Assembly: GCF_038008325.1 (NCBI RefSeq)
Contig: NZ_JBBOYW010000001.1
Coordinates: forward strand, 1,602,001 to 1,666,000
DNA: 64,000 bases
Origin: Lysinibacillus sp. FSL K6-0232
GTDB taxonomy: Bacteria; Bacillota; Bacilli; Bacillales_A; Planococcaceae
Reading direction: 5' to 3'
Position 1 is the first letter of the stretch. Each line of letters starts with the position of its first letter. The notes under the pieces are model-generated. The model was not told the DNA's origin. It was given only the letters and a program-made list of their open reading frames with translations, and ran no database searches. Both the position numbers and the translations under genes were made by a program. Shown in pieces: positions 17,429 to 25,336 of the stretch.

Positions 17429-18601
17429 TTATTGAACGGGTGCTGGCTTTAGTGCTACTACTGTGGTGGAGATTGCCATTGTTATAAGAATAATGATGGC
17501 TAAGGCACTCGTATTTTGGAGTAAATTATCGGCACTTCCGCCAAATATAATCGTGTAATAGCCATCCGCTCCATAAGTGGCAGGTAGCATAGCTGCCACT
17601 TGCTTATAGCCCTCAGACAGCATTATTTTAGGAACAAGAACGCCTGATGTAACTAATTGGAGAGAGAGCGCACAAATATTAAAAACCATGCCCAGATTAC
17701 CAAAGGCAATAACAAAAACCTGCGCTAAGCAAAGGAAGGCTAAAAACATCACAGATTGAAAGCAATAAATAGATAGCAGGCTTTCGTTACTAGCAATCCC
17801 AAAAAGATGCATCAAGCTAATTGTTAATAGTGGTAAGGTAAAGGCTACTGCAATATTCAGTAACTGTCTTGCTAAGAATAATTGCCACTTCGATAGGCTA
17901 GCTTGCACAATTTGAGCGGCTTGCTGGTGCTGCATAATCATCACCATAGCACCTACAAAGGAAGAGATAATGACCATGAGGGGTATAAAGTTTGCAGCAA
18001 ATCCTTTCACATTATTTGTTTTAAGAATGGTTTCATCTGCTGCGTGTGCTTTCACATTCATCATAGTCGTTTTGACAGAAGCAGTAATTTGTTGTGCTGT
18101 ATTTTGCTCAAAAGGAAGCTGTGCAATTTGCTGTGAAAAGGCTTCTATTGCTTGATTTTGCTGTAATGGATAGAGCGTATGATTTAGCTCTTCTGTTATC
18201 TGCTTTGCGGCATTCTCCATGATATTTTTCGCTACACTGGCATTTGCCTGATTAATAGCATAAATAATTTCAGCCTCTTTTCCAGCTTGGATATGATGCG
18301 TAAAATCGTCTGGAATTTGCACAATCATATTAATTTGTCTGGCGTTTAATGCTCGTTCTGCTTGAGCCATTGATGAATAGTCCTCTATTGAAAATGGAAT
18401 GGCACTTTTCATATTCTTTGCTACTTGCTGATCTAATTCAGCATCTTCTGAAACAAAGCCAATTGTTAATTGTCCAACTCTTTCATCGACACCATCATAA
18501 GCTGTCATCCAGATTGAAAAGAAGATTAATTGAAAGGCAATGGTAGCGACAATGCCAATATAGGTTTCACGAACACGTAATAATGCCTGTAAACCGCTCA
18601 T
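17429..18601 (-). CDS. ABC-2 type permease (YhgE/Pip or DUF3533-like)
   Basis: 390 residues. One hydrophobic segment near the N-terminus (about 17-34) is followed by an extracytoplasmic domain of some 180 residues and then five or six membrane segments, the layout of ABC-2 exporters of the YhgE/Pip type. No ATPase gene is adjacent, so it may work with an ATPase elsewhere or alone. A TetR gene lies directly upstream on the same strand, and a palindrome in front of both genes suggests a small drug-responsive regulon. AGGAGG precedes the ATG. Confidence 0.8.
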   Translation of the reverse strand: MSGLQALLRVRETYIGIVATIAFQLIFFSIWMTAYDGVDERVGQLTIGFVSEDAELDQQVAKNMKSAIPFSIEDYSSMAQAERALNARQINMIVQIPDDFTHHIQAGKEAEIIYAINQANASVAKNIMENAAKQITEELNHTLYPLQQNQAIEAFSQQIAQLPFEQNTAQQITASVKTTMMNVKAHAADETILKTNNVKGFAANFIPLMVIISSFVGAMVMIMQHQQAAQIVQASLSKWQLFLARQLLNIAVAFTLPLLTISLMHLFGIASNESLLSIYCFQSVMFLAFLCLAQVFVIAFGNLGMVFNICALSLQLVTSGVLVPKIMLSEGYKQVAAMLPATYGADGYYTIIFGGSADNLLQNTSALAIIILITMAISTTVVALKPAPVQ

Positions 18602-18622
18602 TTAGATATCCCTCCTAAATTT

Positions 18623-18638
18623 AAGTAAGTACTTACTT
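18623..18638. promoter_or_regulatory. TetR operator in front of the permease
   Basis: AAGTAAGTACTTACTT is a perfect 16-bp palindrome 22 bases upstream of the permease start. It matches the palindrome in front of the tetR gene at 19261-19280 (shared core GCAAGTAA-TACTTAC on one strand). Confidence 0.7.
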
Positions 18639-18660
18639 GCATTTGTAAGAAAAATTTTTT

Positions 18661-19242
18661 CTAGGAAACGAGTCCCCTAGAAAAAATAGCTACACTTGTT
18701 TGTAGAAGCTCTTCAGTCGGAATGTTAGATACAATCGTTCCAAGTCGTGCACGTGACATAAAATGACCAAAATTAAGGGCAATTAGCGATAACGCTGCTG
18801 CTTCAAAATCAACTTCTCTTATTTTCCCTCGCTGATGCATTTCTTGAAAGTAGTGAATAAGCTCCTTTTTAATAAGAAGGGGAATATTCGCAATTTCTTC
18901 ACTAATTTCAGGAAACTGGATAGACTCCTTAAAGCCGATCATGACAAAATCTTTAATCGACATTAAAAACTGAAAATGCTTCAATGAGAAATTTAATAAA
19001 TCCTTTTCTAATTCCCATGTTACATTTTGATTAATCTCCTGCTGTAAAAGAGGATAATAAGAAAATTGCTCAATAATGGCTTTTAATAAACCACGCTTAT
19101 TGCCAAAATGTCGGAAAAGAGTGACCTCATTGACACCTGCTAATTCTGCAATGGATTTGGTTGTTGCAGCTGTATAGCCTTTTTCACTAACCAATTGTAA
19201 CGCTGCTTCAATGATTCTTTCTGCGGTTCCCTTTGTTGCCAA
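18661..19242 (-). CDS. TetR-family regulator of the ABC-2 permease
   Basis: 193 residues from TTG 19242. This start is chosen because AAAGGAAG ends 7 bases upstream; the in-frame ATG at 19260 touches the operator and has no ribosome site. The HTH is TAERIIEAALQLVSEKGYTAATTKSIAELAGVNEVTLFRHFGNKRGLL, and the rest is an all-helical ligand domain. Two matching palindromes, one before this gene and one between it and the permease, argue for autoregulation plus repression of the permease. The inducer is unknown. Confidence 0.88.
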   Translation of the reverse strand: MATKGTAERIIEAALQLVSEKGYTAATTKSIAELAGVNEVTLFRHFGNKRGLLKAIIEQFSYYPLLQQEINQNVTWELEKDLLNFSLKHFQFLMSIKDFVMIGFKESIQFPEISEEIANIPLLIKKELIHYFQEMHQRGKIREVDFEAAALSLIALNFGHFMSRARLGTIVSNIPTEELLQTSVAIFSRGLVS

Positions 19243-19260
19243 GTATATACTTCCTTTCAT

Positions 19261-19280
19261 GCAAGTAATTACTTACATGC
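19261..19280. promoter_or_regulatory. TetR operator in front of its own gene
   Basis: GCAAGTAATTACTTACATGC contains the same GCAAGTAA/TACTTAC halves as the site at 18623-18638 and lies 19 bases upstream of the TTG start. Confidence 0.7.
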
Positions 19281-19340
19281 TAACATAGTGCATTATTATG
19301 TGCAATATAAATTATGGTTAAACTTTTAACAGTAAGAGCA

Positions 19341-19369
19341 TTGACAACTATATCGAGTGCTGATATATT
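19341..19369 (+). promoter_or_regulatory. Promoter of the padR operon
   Basis: TTGACA (19341-19346), 17 bases, TATATT (19364-19369). This is a strong vegetative promoter and the first PadR-type operator covers its spacer and -10 box. Confidence 0.75.
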
Positions 19370-19407
19370 TTGGATATATCGACTGGTGATATATTGCTAG
19401 GCGATAT
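19350..19407. promoter_or_regulatory. Three PadR-type operators
   Basis: The pattern ATAT(C/T)-N7-GATAT occurs three times: 19350-19366, 19376-19392 and 19391-19407. The first overlaps the -10 box, and the others lie downstream up to the ribosome site of padR. Arms are inverted repeats (ATATC/GATAT). Autorepression by the PadR protein encoded next is the likely role. Confidence 0.7.
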
Positions 19408-19421
19408 AAAGGAGGGATTGT

Positions 19422-19736
19422 ATGACACAGGAGCATCCGCCATTAACAGAGGGCGTTTATTATATTTTATTAGCTTTGTATAAGGCAAGGCATGGCTATG
19501 GCATTATGCAATTTGTGGAGGAAATTAGCAATGGTCGTGTCCGCTTGGGCGCAGGGACCATTTATGGCGCGATTAAAACCTTACAGGACCGAGGCTGGAT
19601 TGAGGCGCTTGGTGGAGATGGCAGAAAGAAGGAGTATTTGATTACTGAAGCTGGCAAAACAGTGGTGGAATATGAAATTTTACGATTAAGGGAACTTTTT
19701 GATAATGGTATCCGTATAACGAAGGGAGCAGAATAA
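19422..19736 (+). CDS. PadR-family transcriptional regulator
   Basis: 104 residues of the short PadR type: an N-terminal winged helix (LTEGVYYILLALYKARHGYGIMQFVEEIS...VRLGAGTIYGAIKTLQDRGWI) and one C-terminal dimerisation helix. AAGGAGGG precedes the ATG. The following genes (DUF2812 protein, ABC ATPase, permease) form the kind of operon PadR proteins commonly repress. A drug or envelope-stress signal is usual for the family, but the signal here is unknown. Confidence 0.92.
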   Translation: MTQEHPPLTEGVYYILLALYKARHGYGIMQFVEEISNGRVRLGAGTIYGAIKTLQDRGWIEALGGDGRKKEYLITEAGKTVVEYEILRLRELFDNGIRITKGAE

Positions 19737-20130
19737 AGTGAACAAACGGGTGTATCGCTTTTTTATTGACTATGAAAAAGAAGAGCAATGGATTAATGAC
19801 ATGGCTGCTCAGGGCTGGCATTTAAAAAAGGCGTTGATCGGCTATTTTATTTTTGAGCAAGGTCAGCCAGGGGAATACATCTATCGCAATGAGCTGATTT
19901 TAGGGAAATCAAAGGATTATTTTGAGTTTTTGACATCGATGCATATTGAGTATGTCACGAAAAATGGTGCATGGGCGTATTATCGAAAAAAAGCAGTAGA
20001 GGGATCGTTTGAATTACTATCAGATAATCATTCGAAATTGAACTATATATAAGGTGATTAACTTTTAGACTTACACTCTTTTTCTTCGTTTTCCTGTATA
20101 CTATTCTTAATAGATATGAAACGGAGAAAA

Positions 20131-20667
20131 ATGATGCGTAAAATTGTCCTAATTCCTGAAGAACAAATTCCTGCTGCTTTAGAAGAATTAAAGCTTGTCA
20201 TGAAAGAAGAAAACAATCATAAAATGTTCGTTCGCTACCAAGTGATTTATATGTTACTTTCCGGCGAATCGTATGAAAAAATTGTCGACTATACAGGTCT
20301 TTCTTTAGCGACGCTGTTCAATTATCGCAAAGCTTATTGTGAAAAAGGGATCGCTGGACTTGGACGTAAAAAACAACCTGGTCGAAAGCGTCATTTAACG
20401 GCTGAACAAGAAGCACGAGTCGTCGCGACAATTGTCAACCAAACGCCTAAAGATGCTGGTTTTCCCGTTGAAATGAACTGGACAGCGCCTCTTCTTCGCG
20501 ATTGGATTGAGCGAACATTTGGTGTGTCTTTTTCTGTACGTGGGACACGTGATTTATTGTACCGTCTTGGTTTAAGTTATACGAAACCAACGTATACATT
20601 GGAAAAAGCAGACCCCCTCAAACAAGCAGTTTTCCTTGAAAAATTTGAACAGGCGAAAAAAAACTAA
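20131..20667 (+). CDS. IS630 transposase, N-terminal frame (orfA)
   Basis: About 178 residues from ATG 20131, which has CGGAG 5 bases upstream (an earlier ATG at 20116 overlaps that site). It holds the DNA-binding part: a helix-turn-helix (YEKIVDYTGLSLATLFNYRKAYCEKGIAGL) and a second winged-helix segment (LLRDWIERTFGVSFSVRGTRDLL). It stops at TAA 20665, right after an A8 run (20656-20663). A -1 slip there joins the catalytic frame, as in many IS630 elements. Confidence 0.88.
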   Translation: MMRKIVLIPEEQIPAALEELKLVMKEENNHKMFVRYQVIYMLLSGESYEKIVDYTGLSLATLFNYRKAYCEKGIAGLGRKKQPGRKRHLTAEQEARVVATIVNQTPKDAGFPVEMNWTAPLLRDWIERTFGVSFSVRGTRDLLYRLGLSYTKPTYTLEKADPLKQAVFLEKFEQAKKN

Positions 20668-21197
20668 TTCATGGTCAAATTGATCGTATTTTATTTGAAG
20701 ACGAGTCAATGATCCGTGATTACCAAGCGATTTCCAACACGTGGTTTCTTAAAGGTCAACAAAAAATCATTCCAACATATGGCCGACATCAAGGGGTTAA
20801 GCTAATTGGTACATTGGATTACGAAACGGGCGATGTATTTTGCGTGCAAGAAGAACAATATACCGCTGTTGAATTCCTAAGTTTTTTAGAAAAAGTCATC
20901 GCTCGTTATCCGAATGAACGCATCGTGATGGTATTAGACAATGCGCGCATACACCATGCGAAATTGATTCAACCATTTTTAGAAAAGTATCAAGATTTCT
21001 TTGAATTTCTGTTCCTTCCGCCGTACAGTCCCAATTTAAATTTAATCGAAGGACTGTGGAAATGGATGAAGACAACGGTGATCCACAATGTCTTTTACTC
21101 AAATGTCGGAAAGATTCAACGTGCTGTCCAAGGCTTTATCCAAATGATTAATCAAACACCTGAAAATACGGTGAATAGGCTGTGCTTGAAACTCTAA
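20649..21197 (+). CDS. IS630 transposase, DDE catalytic frame (orfB)
   Basis: The frame is open from 20649 (after a TGA at 20646) to 21197. The DDE triad is visible: FEDES near the start, VLDNARIHHA in the middle and NLIEGLWKWMK near the end. An internal ATG at 20709 lies after the first catalytic Asp, so an independently translated product from it would be inactive. This supports expression as a frameshift fusion with orfA, reading ...KKLIHGQIDRILFEDES. Confidence 0.88.
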   Translation, partial: TGEKKLIHGQIDRILFEDESMIRDYQAISNTWFLKGQQKIIPTYGRHQGVKLIGTLDYETGDVFCVQEEQYTAVEFLSFLEKVIARYPNERIVMVLDNARIHHAKLIQPFLEKYQDFFEFLFLPPYSPNLNLIEGLWKWMKTTVIHNVFYSNVGKIQRAVQGFIQMINQTPENTVNRLCLKL

Positions 21198-21434
21198 TTT
21201 TCTTTCACCGTATATATATTTAAGATGGGTTCGCAATATGATGTTAGTGTTTGCGGGCTTCGGTATTTTTGCTGGCTGTATGAATATTGTGCAGGAGCAT
21301 ACCCTCAATAAAGGTATTGGACTAGTAGATGCATTGCTTGTATGTTTGCTAGGCATATCCATTCTACAAGTAAGCAAGCGTGTAAAAAGGTTACAAAAAG
21401 AAGCACAGTTATTTGAAAGGTAGGAGGAGAAAAG

Positions 21435-22340
21435 ATGACATTACAGCTACAGCATGTCACAAAGAAGTACAAGGATTTTACGGCTGTCAATGATTTGAAT
21501 TTTACCATTGAAAAGGGTGAAATTTTTGGGCTAATTGGGCAAAATGGAGCGGGAAAAACAACGACATTTCGTATGATTTTAGATTTACAGGAAACAACGG
21601 CTGGCACAATTACTTGGGATGATAAGCCCGTAAATGCTATTAATCGTGATATTCTTGGCTATTTACCTGAGGAGCGCGGCATTTTTCCAACGATGAAGGT
21701 GGAGGAGCAGCTCTACTTTTTTGGCGAGCTACGTGGCATGAAAAGAGCAGAGCTAAAAAAGGATATTGATTTTTGGATTCAGCGCTTTGAGCTGGAGGAA
21801 AAACGCAAAGATAAGGCTGAAACGCTGTCAAAGGGCAATCAGCAAAAGGTTCAGCTGATTGCAAGCTTTATTCATAAGCCACAGTTTTTAATTTTGGATG
21901 AGCCGTTTAGTGGCTTAGACCCTGTCAATAAAGATTTATTAAAGGATGCTATTTTACTATTAAAGAAGCAGGGCACAACGATTTTATTTTCCAGTCACCA
22001 AATGGATAATGTGGAGGAGCTTTGTGATCATTTATGTCTTTTAAAGCGAGGTGTTTCCTTATTTTCTGGTAGCTTACTAGATTTAAAGAAACAATACGGC
22101 AAAACAAAGCTGGCGGTGCGGACAGATTGGTCGACAACGCAATTATTGGCGCTTGAAGGCGTGAAGGATGTGCGCGTGGAAAAGGAGCAAATTGTGTTAA
22201 TGTTAGAGGACGAGCGCTATGCCCAAAGCATTTTTGAGCAGCTTTCCAATGGCAAGTACATTGAAAAGTTTAGTTTAGATTATTTATCATTGGATGAAAT
22301 CTTTAAAGACAAGGTAGGTGGTCAGATTGTCGAAGTTTAA
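21435..22340 (+). CDS. ABC transporter ATP-binding protein (NatA/YhaQ-like)
   Basis: 301 residues. Walker A GQNGAGKTT (about 36-44), signature LSKGNQQKVQL (about 135), Walker B FLILDEPFSGLD and the H-loop SSHQMD. The C-terminal 80 residues form the extra domain found in Na+ or drug exporters of the NatA/YhaQ type. It should power the permease encoded immediately downstream (the reading frames overlap). AGGAGG precedes the ATG by about 7 bases. The whole operon is led by padR; the IS630 element inserted 218 bases upstream may block transcription from the padR promoter. Confidence 0.9.
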   Translation: MTLQLQHVTKKYKDFTAVNDLNFTIEKGEIFGLIGQNGAGKTTTFRMILDLQETTAGTITWDDKPVNAINRDILGYLPEERGIFPTMKVEEQLYFFGELRGMKRAELKKDIDFWIQRFELEEKRKDKAETLSKGNQQKVQLIASFIHKPQFLILDEPFSGLDPVNKDLLKDAILLLKKQGTTILFSSHQMDNVEELCDHLCLLKRGVSLFSGSLLDLKKQYGKTKLAVRTDWSTTQLLALEGVKDVRVEKEQIVLMLEDERYAQSIFEQLSNGKYIEKFSLDYLSLDEIFKDKVGGQIVEV

Positions 22341-23568
22341 TTTACTCATGATGCAGTTATATAAATCAAAATTTAAATCAAAATCCTTTATTTTGATGAC
22401 ATGCTTATATGTAGTATTAATGTCTGTGGCTATATTTTGGTCGGATATTAAGGCACTTTTTACAGGGGATGATGAAGCCCAGCAAATTGCTATTGTCAAC
22501 GACACCTCTGCGGATTTAAGTGGTATTTTTGTATCCAATGGTGATATGGCTTTTACGCAGGATGAACAGGATGTTGCAGCGCTTGAGGAACAGGTGAAGG
22601 ACGGCAAGCTAGACGCCATTGTGACGATTCAGGATGAAGGTGGTCAGCTCCATGCAGAAATCGCGACATTTACACCATTAAAATTAAATGATCAGACAAC
22701 ATTGTCATCGTTATTACAGTATGCTGGTCAACATTATGCTGTTCAGCAGCTTTCTCTTTCATCTGAGCAAGCAGCACAAATTATGGCTGCTCAAACAACG
22801 ATTTCTACGAAAAATTTAAATGAGGCATCAGCAGGTGGGAAAAGTGAGGAAGAAAAGCAGTCGGGGCTATGGGTATCGTATGGTATTGGGATTTTAATTT
22901 ATTTCTTTATTTCCACATTCCTTTCCATGATTACAACTGAAATTGCCTCTGAAAAAGGCTCTCGTGCTATGGAAATGCTGTTAGCAAGCGTCAAGCCAGC
23001 CACCCATTTTAAAGCAAAAATTGCAGGTGTACTATTATTAGCCATGACACAAATGGGGATTATTGCTATCGCCTTTTTACTATATGCAAAATTTGCGAAG
23101 AATGGCGTCATTTGGGATACAGCCGCTACCATTATTCAAGAGCTCTCAATTAGCTATGTGATGTATGCTATTGTGTTCTTGCTATTGACTATTGTCCTTT
23201 ATTTAATTGTTGGTGCACTGTTTGGCTCACTTGTATCAAAGGTAGAGGAAGCGGGGCAAGTATTAATGCCTGCCATGATGGTGACATTAATCGGCTTTTA
23301 TGTCATGCTATCAGGTATCGGCAATCCAGATACACTATTAATTAAAATCTTCTCGTATATCCCCTTTACATCTGGGATGGTCATGCCAATGCGTATAGGT
23401 GCTACAGATATTGGGGGCATGGTACCACTACTATCATTAGGTATTTTAATCGCAACAATTGTTGTGGTGTATCTATTTAGCTTATCCTTCTATAAACGCA
23501 GTGTGCTAACCTATAGCACGGGTGGCGTGATTCAAAAAATTAAAACAGTCTTAAAAGTGACAACATAA
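22327..23568 (+). CDS. ABC transporter permease (NatB/YhaP-like)
   Basis: About 413 residues from TTG 22327 (AGGTGG 7 bases upstream); a GTG at 22318 is possible. One N-terminal membrane helix (residues about 18-36), a large extracytoplasmic domain (about 40-180) and six C-terminal helices make an ABC2_membrane_3 exporter. It contains the ITTEIASEKGSRAMEML motif typical of NatB/YhaP permeases. The gene overlaps the ATPase gene by 14 bases, indicating translational coupling. Sodium or drug export is known for relatives; the substrate here is not known. Confidence 0.88.
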   Translation: MSKFNLLMMQLYKSKFKSKSFILMTCLYVVLMSVAIFWSDIKALFTGDDEAQQIAIVNDTSADLSGIFVSNGDMAFTQDEQDVAALEEQVKDGKLDAIVTIQDEGGQLHAEIATFTPLKLNDQTTLSSLLQYAGQHYAVQQLSLSSEQAAQIMAAQTTISTKNLNEASAGGKSEEEKQSGLWVSYGIGILIYFFISTFLSMITTEIASEKGSRAMEMLLASVKPATHFKAKIAGVLLLAMTQMGIIAIAFLLYAKFAKNGVIWDTAATIIQELSISYVMYAIVFLLLTIVLYLIVGALFGSLVSKVEEAGQVLMPAMMVTLIGFYVMLSGIGNPDTLLIKIFSYIPFTSGMVMPMRIGATDIGGMVPLLSLGILIATIVVVYLFSLSFYKRSVLTYSTGGVIQKIKTVLKVTT

Positions 23569-23575
23569 TGATTGG

Positions 23576-23608
23576 AAAGTAGCCTATGCAATATGGCTAC
23601 TTTTTTTT
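23576..23608 (+). terminator. Terminator of the padR-ABC operon
   Basis: AAAGTAGCC and GGCTACTTT around a 10-base loop, followed by a T8 run. Confidence 0.9.
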
Positions 23609-23858
23609 GATAATTTGCAAATTTAGTCGAATTTCCTCGGTTAACAGGCTATACTTGAGGAATAAGGTGATAATATGCTATCAAGTTTACAAAGTGGCAT
23701 AGCTATCGAGCGGATAGCTACAACTTGTTATAGTATAATTGACGAAGAAGGTGTTGATTCGTACACCTTACGAAACGCTTCCTTTATTCGTTTAAGATGA
23801 AACTTTTTTGCAGCATGATTCGTATAGTACAAGAGAGTAAGTAATAGGGGGTATAGAT

Positions 23859-25058
23859 ATGTCTAATAACGAATACCAATCAAAGGACCCATTCGCTTCA
23901 GAAAATCCTTTATTTCAGCAGCAACCACAACCAAATCCAGTGATCCAGCAACCACAGGAAAATCCCTTGATGCAGTCAGAGCCACAGCAGCCACCAGTGC
24001 TTGTATCAGAGCAGGAGCTGTCGCAAATTGCACAAAACCAGCTACGCTTAAAGCAAGACCCAGAGGTACATGCGCTTGCACAAAAAATTGATGTCAAAGA
24101 CCAAATTGCTATGCTGGAGCTTGGGAAGGAAACCGCAAATGGTATTTCCACTTTTTCCGATAAAATGCTTGCGACGATGAAAGCGAGTAAGCTTGAAGAA
24201 TCAAGTGTTTTACTGAATAACTTGAATAAAATTATGGATAAATTTGATCCCCAAGATTTTTCAGAGGAGAAAAAGGGCGGCTTTTTAACAAGGCTCTTTA
24301 ATAAAGGCAAAGAGCAATTGGAGAGATTTTTAGCCAAATACGATAGCATGAACAAAGAAGTGGATGTTATTTATCGTGAAATTCAAAAATACGAAGGCGA
24401 AATGAAGCGAAATACAGTAGACCTTGAAAATTTATATGACCAAAATTTAAACTACTTCCAATCATTAAGCAAGTTTGTAGCAGCGATTGAAGTAAAAATA
24501 GATGAGGTTCGCGCATCATTGCCGGCACTTGAGCAAAAGGCACAAACTGGCGATCAGCTAGCAGCAATGGAATATGAAACAATGCTACGCGCTGTGGAAT
24601 TATTAGAGCAGCGCCGCTATGATTTAGAAATGGCACAGCAGGTATCCTTCCAATCCGCTCCGCAAATTCGTTTAATGCAGCAGGGGAATAACCATTTAAT
24701 TGCAAAAATTAACTCTGCCTTTGTAACGACGATTCCAATCTTTAAGCAGGGCTTGATTCATGCGGTTACATTAAGACGTCAAAAGCTTATTTCTGATTCC
24801 ATGAAAGAGTTGGATGACCGTACAAATGAGATGCTTGTACGCAATGCTGAAAATATTAGTAGAAACAGCGTCAATATTGCTCGCCAAGCAGGTAGCCCAA
24901 GCATTAAAATCGAAACGATTGAAACAACATGGCAAACGATTATGGCTGGTATTCAGGAAACGAAGCAAATTCAAGCAGAAACAGTTAGAAATCGCGAAGA
25001 AGGACGTAAACGCATTGAGCGTTTGCAATTAGAGTACGAAAAACTAAAAAAAATGTAA
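23859..25058 (+). CDS. TelA-family toxic anion resistance protein
   Basis: 399 residues. The first 60 are proline/glutamine-rich (QQQPQPNPVIQQPQ...), the rest is the long helical TelA domain (about 70-395), including FLTRLFNKGKEQLERFLAKYDSM and QVSFQSAPQIRLMQQGN. TelA/YceH proteins are linked to tellurite, nisin and cell-envelope stress resistance. They usually sit with TerD or YceG genes; here it stands alone. AGGGGG lies 8 bases before the ATG. A terminator follows. Confidence 0.9.
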   Translation: MSNNEYQSKDPFASENPLFQQQPQPNPVIQQPQENPLMQSEPQQPPVLVSEQELSQIAQNQLRLKQDPEVHALAQKIDVKDQIAMLELGKETANGISTFSDKMLATMKASKLEESSVLLNNLNKIMDKFDPQDFSEEKKGGFLTRLFNKGKEQLERFLAKYDSMNKEVDVIYREIQKYEGEMKRNTVDLENLYDQNLNYFQSLSKFVAAIEVKIDEVRASLPALEQKAQTGDQLAAMEYETMLRAVELLEQRRYDLEMAQQVSFQSAPQIRLMQQGNNHLIAKINSAFVTTIPIFKQGLIHAVTLRRQKLISDSMKELDDRTNEMLVRNAENISRNSVNIARQAGSPSIKIETIETTWQTIMAGIQETKQIQAETVRNREEGRKRIERLQLEYEKLKKM

Positions 25059-25063
25059 AAATA

Positions 25064-25104
25064 GGACTGTTGAGGAAATCATTACTTTCTCAGCAGTCTT
25101 TTTT
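25064..25104 (+). terminator. Terminator after telA-type gene
   Basis: GACTG-T-TGAG-G-AAA pairs with TTT-CTCA-G-CAGTC (one T-G pair, one bulge), followed by TTTTTTATTTT. Confidence 0.8.
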
Positions 25105-25205
25105 ATTTTGCTTCTTATATCGAAAGCATAGAGAAGGTTTCTACTCAACAGGTGTCATGGATTTTGAAGGGGCATTTTCGAAAAAATTCAGACGCAATTG
25201 ATCTT

Positions 25206-25258
25206 TTGACAAAAGAATCATGAATGATTATGATAAAATTAAATGAGAATGATTATCA
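25206..25258 (+). promoter_or_regulatory. Promoter with a Fur box
   Basis: TTGACA (25206-25211), 17 bases, TATGAT (25229-25234). Just downstream at 25244-25258 lies TGAGAATGATTATCA, matching the Bacillus Fur 7-1-7 consensus TGATAATNATTATCA at 14 of 15 defined-or-N positions. An overlapping weaker copy (TGAATGATTATGATA) covers the -10 box. Iron repression of the following gene is the natural reading. Confidence 0.75.
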
Positions 25259-25279
25259 TATGAAAAAGGAAGCGAACCA

Positions 25280-25336
25280 ATGATAGACAAAGCAACACGA
25301 TTACAGAAAATTGTTTGTGGGGGCGTGAAGAAGTGA
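25280..25336 (+). CDS. 18-codon ORF between Fur box and coiled-coil gene
   Basis: ATG 25280 with AAGGAAG 6 bases upstream encodes MIDKATRLQKIVCGGVKK. Its TGA overlaps the next ATG as TGATG (25334-25338), a coupling arrangement. Two readings fit. It may be a leader ORF, or it may be the true N-terminus of the next gene: one extra G in the GGGGG run at 25319-25323 would fuse the two frames into a protein of about 193 residues. The sequence alone cannot decide. Confidence 0.45.
   Translation: MIDKATRLQKIVCGGVKK

Larger units (their letters stand above)
20046..21216 (+). mobile_element. IS630-family insertion sequence
   Basis: 1171 bp with ends TATATAAGGTGA (left) and TATATACGGTGA read inward from the right, matching at 11 of 12 positions. 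It is flanked by TA (20044-20045 and 21217-21218), the target duplicated by IS630/Tc1 elements. Because the ends are TA repeats the exact boundary could shift by two bases. It carries a transposase in two overlapping frames. The interrupted host gene is exactly reconstructable, so the insertion is recent. Confidence 0.92.
19738..21423 (+). pseudogene. DUF2812 membrane protein gene split by an IS630-family element
   Basis: Residues 1-103 are encoded at 19738-20045 (GTG start one base after the padR stop, AAGGGAG upstream). The frame then meets the IS and stops at once. Removing 20046-21216 plus one copy of the duplicated TA restores the frame: ...SKLNY joins LRWVRN and continues to 21423 through a membrane helix (MMLVFAGFGIFAGCM) and a second one (VDALLVCLLGISIL), giving a protein of about 170 residues, the normal size. 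DUF2812 proteins are partner genes of PadR regulators. The insertion is probably inactivating and could have polar effects on the ABC genes downstream. Confidence 0.9.

Noticed and set aside
23748-23769. Inverted repeat AAGGTG...CACCTT before the telA-type gene
   Set aside because: Only 6-bp arms with a 10-base loop and no T-run; too weak to call as operator or terminator.
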